Below, one piece after another: positions 7,595 through 16,408 of a DNA stretch of 31,655 bases (positions within the stretch are counted from its first letter, which is position 1; each line of letters begins with the position of its first letter). Where the stretch lies: NCBI GenBank assembly GCA_035544315.1, contig DATKGB010000129.1:1-31655 (forward strand). Reading direction: 5' to 3'. Source of the DNA: JALYSX01 sp035544315 (lineage in GTDB: Bacteria; Vulcanimicrobiota; Vulcanimicrobiia; Vulcanimicrobiales; Vulcanimicrobiaceae). The notes under the pieces are model-generated. The model searched no databases. It was not told where the DNA came from and saw nothing but the letters and a program-made list of their open reading frames with translations. The position numbers and the translations under genes were made by a program.

Positions 7595-8848
7595 ATGTAC
7601 CGTAAAACCGTATTGCCCAGCGGCGTTCGAGTCATCACCGAGCAGATGCCGTCGGTTCGTTCCGTGTCGCTGGGCATCTGGGCCGATGTCGGATCCGCGG
7701 CCGAACCGCACGATCGGCGCGGTATCTCGCACATGGTCGAGCACATGCTTTTTAAGGGAACCGACAAGCGAAGCGCGCGCGAGATCGCCGAAACGATGGA
7801 TGGCGTGGGCGGAGATCTCAACGCCTTCACCGACAAAGAAACGACCTGTTACTACGCGCGCGTCATCGACCGCCACGTTCCGCTGGCGATGGACGTGCTC
7901 TCGGATATGTTTTTGAACTCGACCTTCGAAGCTCACGAGCTGGCCAAAGAACAAAAGGTCGTGCTCGAAGAGATCAAGATGTATGAAGACTCACCCGACG
8001 AACTCATCCACGATCTGTTCATTCAAACGATGTGGAGCGGCGCAAACCTGGGCGATCCCACGATCGGCTTTGCAAAAACGGTGAACGCATTGACGCCCGG
8101 CGACTTACGCGTTCACATGTCCTCGCACTACGCGCCCAACTCGGTCGTCGTCGCCGCCGCCGGGAACGTCGACCACGACGCGTTCGTCGAACTGACCGCG
8201 CGCTGTTTCGACGGCTTCGCGGGTTCGTGCGCGCTTCCCGTACCGGAGCGGCCGCGGGCGACGCCCGGAACGTTGCTGCGACACAAAGACAGCGAACAAG
8301 CCTACGTCGTGTTGGGGACGCGCGGATTGGCTGTCACCGACGACCGCCGTTACGGACTTTCGGTGCTCGATACGTTGTTGGGCGGCGGAATGTCGAGTCG
8401 GCTGTTCCAAGAAATTCGCGAAAAACGCGGGCTGGTGTACACTGTCTACACGTTTCAGGCCGGCTATCGCGGGGCGGGTTTGTTCGGCGTCTACTGCGGG
8501 GCATCGCCGAAAAACGTGCAAGCGTGCATCGACGTCGTCGGCGAGCAGTTCGATCTGTTATGCGCCCAACCAATCGGCGATAACGAACTGCAACTGGCTA
8601 AAGAGCACATCAAAGGCAGCTTGACGCTATCGCTGGAGTCGTCCTCGAGTCGCATGATTCGCTTGGGTCGTAACGAATTTGCGTTCGGTCGCCAGGTGAC
8701 CGCCGAAGAGATCGAGGCTAAAATTGACGCCGTGACGGCCGCCGACGTACGCGCGCTGGCGCAAGAAGTGCTGGCCGTCGAAAACCGCGGGCTGTGCGTG
8801 CTCGGGCCGGTCGAAGCAGCCTCTCTTGGAAATAAACCCGCTGCATAG
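7595..8848 (+). CDS. M16-family zinc metalloprotease (insulinase / processing-peptidase-like)
   Basis: This 417-residue protein has the inverted zinc motif HxxEH at H46-M-V-E49-H50. The third zinc ligand E126 follows 76 residues after H50, the spacing expected for active M16 subunits. The glycine-rich and substrate-binding region RLFQEIREKRGLVYTVYTF lies near residue 265-285. Length and layout match the single-gene bacterial PqqL/YmxG/mitochondrial-processing-peptidase-beta-like group. There is no signal peptide, so it is probably cytosolic. It directly follows the exported protein and overlaps amj by 23 bp. The substrate is unknown. Confidence 0.94.
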   Translation: MYRKTVLPSGVRVITEQMPSVRSVSLGIWADVGSAAEPHDRRGISHMVEHMLFKGTDKRSAREIAETMDGVGGDLNAFTDKETTCYYARVIDRHVPLAMDVLSDMFLNSTFEAHELAKEQKVVLEEIKMYEDSPDELIHDLFIQTMWSGANLGDPTIGFAKTVNALTPGDLRVHMSSHYAPNSVVVAAAGNVDHDAFVELTARCFDGFAGSCALPVPERPRATPGTLLRHKDSEQAYVVLGTRGLAVTDDRRYGLSVLDTLLGGGMSSRLFQEIREKRGLVYTVYTFQAGYRGAGLFGVYCGASPKNVQACIDVVGEQFDLLCAQPIGDNELQLAKEHIKGSLTLSLESSSSRMIRLGRNEFAFGRQVTAEEIEAKIDAVTAADVRALAQEVLAVENRGLCVLGPVEAASLGNKPAA

Positions 8849-9749
8849 TACCGCGGCCGCCGTCCCCTTTTGGACGTGGCAACTCCTGGTCGCACTGGGC
8901 GTCAACATCGTCATTCAGGCGATTCAGATCGGCGCCTATGCCGCACGCTTGGCGGGCGTGCGGACGGGGCGCATCGCCACCTCGATTGCGCTGTTCAATC
9001 TATTTGTGACCGCCAGCCGGCTTGCGACCCTGGTCTACACGCTGATGCTCGGCCCGCTCTCGGATCGCGCCGGCAGCGCCGTAAAAGCGCTGGCTCTCAA
9101 GGGTCCCCACTCACTACCGCCGTCCGTGGCGCTTGCCGCCGTCGCGCAAGTCCAGCACACGTTTGAATGGCAGTTGCGCGCGATCATTCTGGCCGGATTG
9201 CTCGGCACGATCCTGGGCAGCCTCCTGCTTCCGATGTTCACCTACATGTACGTGCGCGGCGTTCGCTCGTTCGAGCGCACCAGGTCGCTCCCACATTCCC
9301 TCGCGCGGCTCTTCGATTTTCGCGTCATCGGCGACATCCTCAAGCACGTGACGATTCCGTCGTTTGTCGAAATTCGCAGCTTCTCGGCGCGTAACATCCC
9401 GCGGCGCCTGCTGATTTTCAACGTCGTCGTGACCGGCATCTATGCCATCGGCGTGGTCGCCGCCTACTACGCGAGCGTGCTCGACGTGAACGTCGCGCGC
9501 ACGGCAATCGGGATCTCGGGCATCGTCAACGGGATCGGTACGGTCGCCTTCACGTTCTTCGTGGATCCGACCTCGTCGATCATCGTCGACGAAGCAGTCA
9601 AAGGCGAGAGGCCCCACGAAGATGTTAAGTCGATGGTGTTCTATCTGGCGCTGACCGCGATTATCGGATGGGTGCTCTGCCAGTTCATCCTGTGGCCCGC
9701 GGCGGAGATCATCAAAGTCGTGGCGCATTTGGTCAATCACGGGAGCTAG
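8826..9749 (+). CDS. amj: Amj-type lipid II flippase (DUF2837)
   Basis: This 307-residue membrane protein resembles Bacillus subtilis Amj (YdaH), the alternate lipid II flippase that moves peptidoglycan precursor across the membrane. The N-terminal segment carries the family hallmark AARLAGVRTGRIA (residues 39-51), followed by LFNLFVTASRLATLVYTLMLGPLSD. About six to seven hydrophobic segments follow, ending in ALTAIIGWVLCQFILWPAAEII. The TTG start at 8826 overlaps the protease gene. The ATG at 9050 would delete the hallmark region, so the early start is preferred. It is unusual as part of a proS-protease run. Whether the genome also has MurJ cannot be seen here. Confidence 0.82.
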   Translation: MEINPLHSTAAAVPFWTWQLLVALGVNIVIQAIQIGAYAARLAGVRTGRIATSIALFNLFVTASRLATLVYTLMLGPLSDRAGSAVKALALKGPHSLPPSVALAAVAQVQHTFEWQLRAIILAGLLGTILGSLLLPMFTYMYVRGVRSFERTRSLPHSLARLFDFRVIGDILKHVTIPSFVEIRSFSARNIPRRLLIFNVVVTGIYAIGVVAAYYASVLDVNVARTAIGISGIVNGIGTVAFTFFVDPTSSIIVDEAVKGERPHEDVKSMVFYLALTAIIGWVLCQFILWPAAEIIKVVAHLVNHGS

Positions 9750-9763
9750 TGCTCAGTTGCACT

Positions 9764-9770
9764 GGGAGGT
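9764..9770 (+). promoter_or_regulatory. Ribosome-binding site fixing the lipoprotein start at 9778
   Basis: GGGAGGT is a near-perfect Shine-Dalgarno sequence 7 nt before the ATG at 9778. The in-frame TTG at 9757 lies upstream of it and is therefore unlikely to be the start. Confidence 0.75.
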
Positions 9771-9777
9771 GCAAGCG

Positions 9778-10428
9778 ATGCGAGGATTACGAACGGCAGC
9801 AGCATTCCTGGGAATCGCGTTTCTGGCGGGATGCGCCGGTCCGGTGGAACGCTGGATCGTCGATACGCGCGTCCATCAGGGCGACGCCGCGCTCGAACAT
9901 GAAAACGTCCAAGACGCCGAGTCGGCCTATCAACTTGCCCTGCGCATCGATCCTGCGGACCCGCGCGCGCGCGCGGGCTTCGTGGCGGCCGCGGCGGCCT
10001 ACGCGCAGGTGCAATTCGAAAAAGGCCAACTCAGCGATGCCCTGGCGACCCTTAACGAGGCGGCAAGGTACGATCCGCAAAGCGTTCGCGTTCAAGCGCT
10101 CAAAGCGGCGATCGAGCAAGGGAAGCTCAACCAAGAGATCGTCATCTCAAACTACCCGACGTACAGCACGACCGGCCAGCAGATCGAAAAAGCGTTTGCC
10201 GACCTCGACGTGTCGAACAAAGCGATCGTCAAGCGCTTACGTCGATTCAACTACACGTACGATACCCAAGATCTGACCAAAGCGATTCAAGATACCTACG
10301 ACCTGCAACAAGACGTGGCGCGCAATCTCAATCACTTGATCGCCTACCGTCAACTCGTCGAATCCGGCGTTCCCGCCGAACGCGCGGCCGCACCCGGATC
10401 GAGCGGCTCGCTGCTACCGCTGCCCTAG
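9778..10428 (+). CDS. TPR-containing lipoprotein
   Basis: This 216-residue envelope protein begins MRGLRTAAAFLGIAFLAGC, with a textbook lipobox (LAGC) giving a lipidated Cys at residue 19. Residues about 35-105 hold two to three tetratricopeptide-like helical pairs (AESAYQLALRIDPADPRARAG and LATLNEAARYDPQSVRVQAL), a protein-interaction scaffold. The C-terminal half is helical without a known motif. The gene follows amj by 28 bp and may be part of the same run, so a role near cell-wall assembly is possible but not shown. The end overlaps the convergent glycosyltransferase gene by 15 bp. Confidence 0.85.
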   Translation: MRGLRTAAAFLGIAFLAGCAGPVERWIVDTRVHQGDAALEHENVQDAESAYQLALRIDPADPRARAGFVAAAAAYAQVQFEKGQLSDALATLNEAARYDPQSVRVQALKAAIEQGKLNQEIVISNYPTYSTTGQQIEKAFADLDVSNKAIVKRLRRFNYTYDTQDLTKAIQDTYDLQQDVARNLNHLIAYRQLVESGVPAERAAAPGSSGSLLPLP

Positions 10429-12114
10429 ACCTGCTAGCGCGCACACGTGGTGCGCGTCGAGATATTGTCGGCCCCCGCCGGCGGCTTCGGCTTTGCGGAA
10501 GGCTTGCCAGAACGCGATCGCGCCGGGCTCGATGCGGGCTGGGTCGGTGATGTAGACGGGCCATTGGGCCTGGGTGTTAACCAGCGGAAAGCGTTGCAAC
10601 CACGCGCACAGTTCCAGATTCTTGCGAAGGCGATTATCCTCGATCGAAACGTACGCGCGCGCGCCTTTGGCGATCGCACTCTCCTCGTCAAACGGCGTCC
10701 ACGCCAGCGGGTCCTCTTCCCAGCCGTAGCGGTCCATATAGTACAGGACGTCCGGACCGTAGTGACCCATGACGACCAGCGCGCTGGGATCGAGTGTCTG
10801 CGACAGCGCGATCGCGTTGCGATAGACCTGCTTGTTGTAGCGATAATACGGTGCGATCGCCGCGCGGCTCTGCTGCACCGTCACCGCTGCTAGCAACAAC
10901 GCAACCGCCGCCGTCGCCCAGCGCAGCGCCGGTAGCGCGGGTCGTTGCGCCAGCGCGCGCAGGAGCAAGGACACCAATCCGGCGATCAGGAGTGCCCCCA
11001 GCGGCAACAGCAAAAACATGTAATAGTCGACGCGCTCGACGGTCACGACAACATAGGTATAGAGCAGGCCGCCGGCCAGCCAGCCCCACAGAAGCGTCGT
11101 GGTGCGTGCTGCGACCCAAGGCAGCGCGCAGATCCCCGCGATTGCCAGCAGGCTCGGGATCGGGCCGAGCATCGTGTGAACGAGCATGCCGAGAACGTCT
11201 TTGAATTGCAGTGCTTTGAGTACGAAGCCCGGTCCCGTGGTCAAGGCGGACTGCAATGCCGGAAACACGTGCAGCGTGGCGATCCCGCTGGCCCAATGCC
11301 ATTCGGCATGCTCTGCTACCCGCCGCCCGTAGAGATACACGATCGCGACCGGAACGAACAGCAGCACGGCAATCGCCGTTGGGCGCATCGTGCGTCCGGC
11401 GCGCGCGCGCTCCCAGACCATCGCGCACAGCGGCAGGATGCCCACCAGCGCGACGGGCTTGGCCAGATAGGCAAAGGCGATTAGGGCCGTCGAACGCGCC
11501 AGCGGGCGCGGCTTAAGCGCCTCGTCTTCGACGATCAGCCGCGCGCACGCGTACAGCCCGGCCGTCAAGAAAAATACCATTGCCGCATCCGGTGTGAAGG
11601 TACGTCCGTAATAGATCGACCCCGGCACGACGGCGAAGACGAACGCGGCGACCAGGCCCGCCGCCCAGCTGCTGAACAACCAGCGCCCGAACAGGCCCAG
11701 CGCGAAAACCGTTCCCACGCTGAACGCCAGCGTCAACAGCCGCCCGAAGATTTCGTGCACGCCGAAGAACTTGTAGAGCGTCGCGGCCACGAACGGCACG
11801 ATCTGCAGTTCGAGCTCGACGTAGTTGGGCGGTGGCCCGTCGTAGTTGGTTTGCGGCGCCATGATGCTGTAATTCAAGCGCGCGAAATTTCGCGCGATCG
11901 ACGCCGTATCGCCCTGACGCCAGTTGGGGTGATCCAGGATCGGATCGTGAATGCCTTGGAGGCGCAACAGCACGGCAAATCCCACGATCAGCAGCATGCC
12001 GACGGCGAACCCGGTGACGCGGCGCCCCGCGACTTTCAGTTCAGGTGCTTGAACGTCCAATATTTGTTCAGGAAAAAGTTGACGAAGATGCCGCCGATGG
12101 TGGCGACGAACCAC
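10414..12114 (-). CDS. Glycosyltransferase family 39-like (ArnT/PMT superfamily) membrane protein
   Basis: This GT-C fold glycosyltransferase of about 550 residues probably uses a polyprenyl-phosphate sugar donor. The first outer loop has the acidic motif HPNWRQGDTASIARNF (D69), and a later loop has YYGRTFTPDAAMVFF, both typical of the GT39/ArnT group. Ten or more membrane segments are visible, followed by a soluble C-terminal domain (PDVLYYMDRYGWEEDPLAW). The GTG at 12114 is the outermost start, 79 bp inside gtrA. A TTG at 12060 or the ATG at 11997 would place the first membrane helix nearer the N-terminus, so the start is uncertain. It is the last gene of a three-gene glycosylation operon. 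Confidence 0.85.
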   Translation of the reverse strand: MVRRHHRRHLRQLFPEQILDVQAPELKVAGRRVTGFAVGMLLIVGFAVLLRLQGIHDPILDHPNWRQGDTASIARNFARLNYSIMAPQTNYDGPPPNYVELELQIVPFVAATLYKFFGVHEIFGRLLTLAFSVGTVFALGLFGRWLFSSWAAGLVAAFVFAVVPGSIYYGRTFTPDAAMVFFLTAGLYACARLIVEDEALKPRPLARSTALIAFAYLAKPVALVGILPLCAMVWERARAGRTMRPTAIAVLLFVPVAIVYLYGRRVAEHAEWHWASGIATLHVFPALQSALTTGPGFVLKALQFKDVLGMLVHTMLGPIPSLLAIAGICALPWVAARTTTLLWGWLAGGLLYTYVVVTVERVDYYMFLLLPLGALLIAGLVSLLLRALAQRPALPALRWATAAVALLLAAVTVQQSRAAIAPYYRYNKQVYRNAIALSQTLDPSALVVMGHYGPDVLYYMDRYGWEEDPLAWTPFDEESAIAKGARAYVSIEDNRLRKNLELCAWLQRFPLVNTQAQWPVYITDPARIEPGAIAFWQAFRKAEAAGGGRQYLDAHHVCALAGLGQR

Positions 12115-12452
12115 ATCTTGTGGCCGTTACCAAGATATGGGTGCAGCAGCAGGTTGAAGCCGATGCCTACCGCCAACGCGATGACCGAAACGGTCAGAAA
12201 CTGCACGCCCTCGCGAACTGCGTGGCCGGTCGAGCGGAACGTCCAGACGCGGTTGAGATAGTAGTTCGAAACTCCGCCGGCCAGAAAACCGATCGAGTAG
12301 AGCACGTTGTAGTGGAGCGTTTCGCTATGACGCGGATCGAACCGTTGCAGCAACGTGAAGATCGCGAGGTTGACGAGCAATCCGGATAGGCCGACGACGC
12401 CGAACTTGACGAACTGGCGCACGCCGCGCCGTTGCGAAAGCGATGCGATCAC
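12036..12452 (-). CDS. GtrA-family membrane protein (putative polyprenyl-phosphate-sugar flippase)
   Basis: This 138-residue protein has four membrane helices. The GtrA signature is clear: QFVKFGVVGLSGLLVNLAIF at the N-terminus, NYYLNRVWTF in the middle loop and FFLNKYWTFKHL at the end. GtrA proteins are thought to move undecaprenyl- or decaprenyl-phosphate-linked sugars across the membrane for GT-C enzymes. Its place between two such enzymes fits this: 3 bp after the PIG-V-like gene and overlapping the GT39-like gene. Confidence 0.92.
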   Translation of the reverse strand: MIASLSQRRGVRQFVKFGVVGLSGLLVNLAIFTLLQRFDPRHSETLHYNVLYSIGFLAGGVSNYYLNRVWTFRSTGHAVREGVQFLTVSVIALAVGIGFNLLLHPYLGNGHKMWFVATIGGIFVNFFLNKYWTFKHLN

Positions 12453-12455
12453 GGG

Positions 12456-13982
12456 TCAGGCCACCCAGTACCAGTCGGCAAAGAGCACCGTGAAAAGCCC
12501 TAATAGCGGAAGCGAGAAAGCGACGATGGCGTTGTTGATCCAGGGTTTCTCGCCCCAGCGCGCCATGATCGCAAACATCGGAAAGAGAACCAGCGCGAAG
12601 CGCGGCATCGACATCAGACTCGATGTCGACATCGGCACCAAGACCGACAGCGCCATGTAGGCGATGTACGATGGGCGCAAGCGGTTCCACCCGCCAATGA
12701 GGATCGCGATCATCAAGAACGTGAAGGCGAGCTCGAGCGCTTGATTGGCGATGGTTTGCTCTTGGGCTGCGTGCGCGATCGTGGCGAACGAGTTGGCGAA
12801 GGCGACCCACGGCGGGGCGAAATGGCGATTCCAGTGCGCCTGCACGTGCGAGAATGCCATTGCGTCGCCGCGCAGCACCCACAGGTAAGCCATGTAGAGA
12901 AACACGCCCGCTGGAATTAGCGCGGCGGCAACGAGCGACCGCCAACCTTCGACGACGCGCTCGCGATGGACGCTCAGCCACTCGATGAGGAACGGCACGA
13001 TCAGCAGTACGCCCTCGACGCGGGTTAGCGCGGCAAAGAAACCGATCAATCCCGCCAACCACCACTTGCGCTCGCGAATGTAGTAGAACGATGCGACCGT
13101 CAGCATGAAGAACAGCGACTCGGTGTAGACCGCCGAAAAGAAGACCGCCGACGGAAAGATCGACACGTAGAAGATCGCCCGGCGCGCTACGGTGCGGTCG
13201 AACTCGTGCTCGAGCAACTTGTAAAGAAACAACAATCCGAAGAAGAAACAGGCGTTGGAGACGAGCAGCCCGGCGACTAAGTGATTGCCCGTCAACGAGC
13301 CGAAAATTCGGATGAGAAGCGGGAACAATGGGAAGAACGCGACGTCCGTCCCTTCGTATCCGTGGGTGGCAACATCGAGGTAGTGCACGGCATCCCAGCG
13401 ACCCCAAACGGCCAGCAGCACGTGCGACGATTCTTCGATGTGGGTTCCGGGTCGCTGTCCGACGATGACCGCGGCGAGTTCGGCGATCATCACGATCGCG
13501 ATGCGCGTCACGGAAAAATCGATCAGCACCTCGCGAACGGTCTGGTTGAACCGCGCGGCGATGCCGATTTTGGCGACGACGAAGAGGCCGAAGCAGATAG
13601 CCAACAGCCGCGAACCATGTGTGATGCTCGGCGAGAGCGCGAAGGTCAGCCACAACAGGATGAACGGCACCCACGTCAGCGCGTCATATTGCAGCGAGCG
13701 CGCGAACGTAATTCCGGTGCGACGCGAAAAATAATGCGAGTACGCGATCCAGGCCCAGATGACGCCGACGGCGCCTAGTAGGATCGACGGCAGGAGCGTC
13801 AGTTGGGTCAGCGCGTCGTGATGCCGTGGGACGATCGCCGCGAACCAAAAAAAGAAACCCAGCGTGAGCCCCGCCAACACCGCAGCGGCCAGCGGCGCCC
13901 AGCCGGCAACGAGCAGTTCGCCCGATGAAGTCGAGCGGGAGCGCGCGCCGGATGAATCTGAGGCGTGGGTGGACACGATCAC
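12456..13982 (-). CDS. PIG-V/Gpi18-like mannosyltransferase family membrane protein
   Basis: This 508-residue multi-pass protein carries the PIG-V signature GRWDAVHYLDVATHGYEG (residues 194-211), followed by FFPLFPLLIRIFG. That block is the luminal catalytic loop of GPI mannosyltransferase II homologues. Later blocks FYYIRERKWWLAGLIGFFAALTRVEG and FSHVQAHWNRHFAPPW also match. About a dozen membrane helices are visible, including some four before the signature. In bacteria this family probably moves a sugar from a polyprenyl-phosphate donor to lipid, glycan or protein; the acceptor is unknown. The GTG start at 13982 opens the minus-strand operon and is divergent from glpX. Confidence 0.85.
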   Translation of the reverse strand: MIVSTHASDSSGARSRSTSSGELLVAGWAPLAAAVLAGLTLGFFFWFAAIVPRHHDALTQLTLLPSILLGAVGVIWAWIAYSHYFSRRTGITFARSLQYDALTWVPFILLWLTFALSPSITHGSRLLAICFGLFVVAKIGIAARFNQTVREVLIDFSVTRIAIVMIAELAAVIVGQRPGTHIEESSHVLLAVWGRWDAVHYLDVATHGYEGTDVAFFPLFPLLIRIFGSLTGNHLVAGLLVSNACFFFGLLFLYKLLEHEFDRTVARRAIFYVSIFPSAVFFSAVYTESLFFMLTVASFYYIRERKWWLAGLIGFFAALTRVEGVLLIVPFLIEWLSVHRERVVEGWRSLVAAALIPAGVFLYMAYLWVLRGDAMAFSHVQAHWNRHFAPPWVAFANSFATIAHAAQEQTIANQALELAFTFLMIAILIGGWNRLRPSYIAYMALSVLVPMSTSSLMSMPRFALVLFPMFAIMARWGEKPWINNAIVAFSLPLLGLFTVLFADWYWVA

Positions 13983-14024
13983 CTGTTAAGAGGAAACCTC
14001 GCGCTTCCCTTGTAGCCAGAGAGC
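13983..14024. promoter_or_regulatory. Divergent promoter gap, glycosylation operon / glpX
   Basis: Only 42 bp separate the two opposite starts, so promoters must overlap each other or the coding ends. No boxes can be assigned with confidence. Confidence 0.35.
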
Positions 14025-14969
14025 ATGATCAGTACGCTCGATTTCGTCAAGGTCACCGAGAGCGCGGCGCTGGCGGCGTCTCGCTGGATGGGGCGAGGTG
14101 AGCGCGACGCGGCCGACGGTGCGGCCGTCGAGAAGATGCGCGAAGCCCTCGGCGAGATGGAGATCGCCGGCCGCATCGTGATCGGTGAGGGCGAGCGCGA
14201 TCGAGCCCCGATGCTCTTCATCGGCGAGGAATTGGGTCGCGGGGGAGTGGCAGTCGACATCGCTGTCGATCCGGTCGAAGGAACCAACTTGGTTGCCAAC
14301 GGCCTCCCCAACTCGATTGCGGTCATGGCGATTGCCGAACGCGGCGGACTGCTCCACGCCCCCGACTCCTACATGAAGAAATTGGCCGTCGGCCCCAAGG
14401 CCGGCCCGTACGTCCACATCGATGCGCCGGTTCGCGATAATCTCGAAGCGGTCGCCAATGCGTTGGAGAAACCGATGAACGACGTCTGCGTCGTGATTTT
14501 GGATCGTCCGCGCCATGCCGAGCTGATCGCGCAAGTTCGTGAGACGGGCGCGCGGATCAAGCTGATCTCCGACGGCGACGTTGACTCTTGCATCGCGACG
14601 GCGATCGATGCGACCGGCGTGCACGTCGCGATGGGCACCGGCGGTGCCCCCGAAGGCGTCTTGGCCGCGGCCGCCATCAAATGTTTGGGCGGCATGTTTA
14701 TGGGGCGCCTCGAGCCGCGCAACGCCGAGGAAGCCGCGCGCGCCAAAGCGATGGGCTTTGGCGATCTGGATCGGATCTTGCTGCTCGACGATTTGGTCAA
14801 GAGCGACAACGTGATTTTCTGCGCCACCGGCATCACCGACGGCGACCTGGTTCGCGGCGTACGTTTCTTCGGAAATCACGCGCGCACGCATTCGATCTTG
14901 GTCCATTCTACCGGGACGGTTCGCTTCGTCGAAACGACGCATCGCCTCGGCGCGCGCCCGATTCGTTAG
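14025..14969 (+). CDS. glpX: Class II fructose-1,6-bisphosphatase (GlpX)
   Basis: This 314-residue enzyme hydrolyses fructose 1,6-bisphosphate to fructose 6-phosphate in gluconeogenesis or the Calvin cycle. Metal ligands align with E. coli GlpX: D31, E55 (IGEGERD), D82 and E85 (DPVEGTNL). Family blocks SYMKKLAVGP and GTGGAPEGVLAAAAIKCLGG are present. The C-terminal end HSILVHSTGTVRFVETTH is typical. The length is normal. The next gene starts 3 bp after the stop, which suggests co-transcription. Confidence 0.96.
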   Translation: MISTLDFVKVTESAALAASRWMGRGERDAADGAAVEKMREALGEMEIAGRIVIGEGERDRAPMLFIGEELGRGGVAVDIAVDPVEGTNLVANGLPNSIAVMAIAERGGLLHAPDSYMKKLAVGPKAGPYVHIDAPVRDNLEAVANALEKPMNDVCVVILDRPRHAELIAQVRETGARIKLISDGDVDSCIATAIDATGVHVAMGTGGAPEGVLAAAAIKCLGGMFMGRLEPRNAEEAARAKAMGFGDLDRILLLDDLVKSDNVIFCATGITDGDLVRGVRFFGNHARTHSILVHSTGTVRFVETTHRLGARPIR

Positions 14970-14971
14970 CC

Positions 14972-16408
14972 GTGGAGCGCCTGAACTACGATTTGGTCGT
15001 CGTCGGCGCCGGCTCGGGCGGCTACGCGGCCGCTCGTACCGCGCGCGATTGCGGTGATTGCTCGATCGCATTGGTCGATCGCGGCCCGCTGGGCGGGCTG
15101 TGCATCTTGCGCGGCTGCATGCCGAGCAAAGCGCTGCTGGCCTCCTCCGACGCGTTATACGATATGGGCGAAGCCGCGCAGTTGGGCATTCACGCCGGCG
15201 CGATTTCGGCCGACGTCCCGTTCGTCGTCGCGCGCAAGCGCGAGCTAGTCCGCGGCTTTGCCGACTATCGGATCGAAGGCATCGAATCGTTCCCGCTCTA
15301 TCGCGGCGCCGCGCGATTCATTTCGCGCAACGAACTGCAGGTCGGCGACGACGTCATCCTCCAAGCGCGCAAGTTCATCATCGCGACCGGCAGCTTGATC
15401 GCACCGCCCGCGATCGACGGTTTGGCCGACGCCGGCTATTTCGATTCCGATGCGGCGCTCGAACGCGAGCAGATTCCCAAGTCGCTGATCGTCTTGGGGG
15501 GCGGTTATGTTGCCTGCGAACTAGGTCAATACTTCGCACGGATGGGCGCCAAGACGACGTTTATCATCCGCGCGGCGCACCTGCTCTCGGGAGCGGACGA
15601 CGATGTCGGCAACGAGCTGACGGAGTGTTTTCGCCAAGAAGGCATCGAGGTCGTCACCGGTGCCAAACTCGTTGGAGTGAAATCGCTCGAGGGAAAAAAG
15701 GCGGTGCGGGTCGTCGTCGACGGCGTCGACGGGGAAATCGTCGCCGATGAGATCTTCTACGCGTTGGGCCGCGTGCCCGATATCGAAGGCTTGGGTCTCG
15801 ACGTCGCGGGCGTCGACGCGCATCCGACCCGGGGCATCGCCGTCGACGGCCTGCTGCGGACGTCCAACCCGCACATCTACGCCATCGGTGACGTGACCGG
15901 CATCTTTGCATTGGTGCACGTGGCGATCTATCAAGGCGAGGTTGCCGCGCGCAACGCGCTGCGCGATGCGAACGAAAAAGCGAACTACGATATCGTAGCG
16001 GCCCACACCGTGTTTTCCGATCCGCAGGTCGCCGTTGTCGGAAAGATTGAGAAGGACCTCAAACGCGCCGGGACGCTGTACGTCAAGGGCACCTATGCGT
16101 TCGCCGAACATGGCAAGGCGATGACGCTGGGCAAGACCAAGGGCTTCGTGAAACTTCTTGCCGAACCGACCGATGGAACGATCTTGGGCGCGACGGTGAT
16201 CGGGCCGCAAGCCTCCGAACTGATCCACGAGATGATCGTGGCGATGAATTACAACAGCACCGTTCAGGAGTTCGTGCGCATCCCGCATTTGCACCCGACC
16301 TTGGCGGAAATTTGGACGTATCCGGCCGAGGAGTGCGCCGAACAGATCGGCAGACACCGGCCGGGCGACGACCCCATGGAACTGGCGACCAGTGTCCACG
16401 CGCACTAA
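14972..16408 (+). CDS. Dihydrolipoyl dehydrogenase-like flavoprotein disulfide reductase
   Basis: This 478-residue pyridine nucleotide-disulfide oxidoreductase of class I has an FAD-binding GxGxxG at residues 12-17 and a redox pair C44-ILRG-C49, followed by MPSK. The NAD(P)-binding block is VLGGGYVACELGQYFARMG, and a second FAD motif (YAIGDVTG) lies near residue 308. The C-terminal acid/base region reads HLHPTLAEIW, with His and Glu as in dihydrolipoamide dehydrogenases. No 2-oxoacid dehydrogenase genes adjoin it, so its partner (lipoyl protein, thiol or metal) is open. The GTG start at 14972 is chosen since the protein begins just before the nucleotide fold; longer upstream reading overlaps glpX. 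It overlaps the next gene by 17 bp. Confidence 0.88.
   Translation: MERLNYDLVVVGAGSGGYAAARTARDCGDCSIALVDRGPLGGLCILRGCMPSKALLASSDALYDMGEAAQLGIHAGAISADVPFVVARKRELVRGFADYRIEGIESFPLYRGAARFISRNELQVGDDVILQARKFIIATGSLIAPPAIDGLADAGYFDSDAALEREQIPKSLIVLGGGYVACELGQYFARMGAKTTFIIRAAHLLSGADDDVGNELTECFRQEGIEVVTGAKLVGVKSLEGKKAVRVVVDGVDGEIVADEIFYALGRVPDIEGLGLDVAGVDAHPTRGIAVDGLLRTSNPHIYAIGDVTGIFALVHVAIYQGEVAARNALRDANEKANYDIVAAHTVFSDPQVAVVGKIEKDLKRAGTLYVKGTYAFAEHGKAMTLGKTKGFVKLLAEPTDGTILGATVIGPQASELIHEMIVAMNYNSTVQEFVRIPHLHPTLAEIWTYPAEECAEQIGRHRPGDDPMELATSVHAH

Noticed and set aside
12325..13674. 449-codon open frame on the minus strand over the PIG-V-like gene
   Set aside because: It is arginine-rich shadow sequence; the overlapping PIG-V-like frame has clear membrane helices and signature motif.
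13986..15071. 361-codon antisense frame across glpX
   Set aside because: The composition is that of an antisense shadow, and glpX has all metal ligands on the plus strand.
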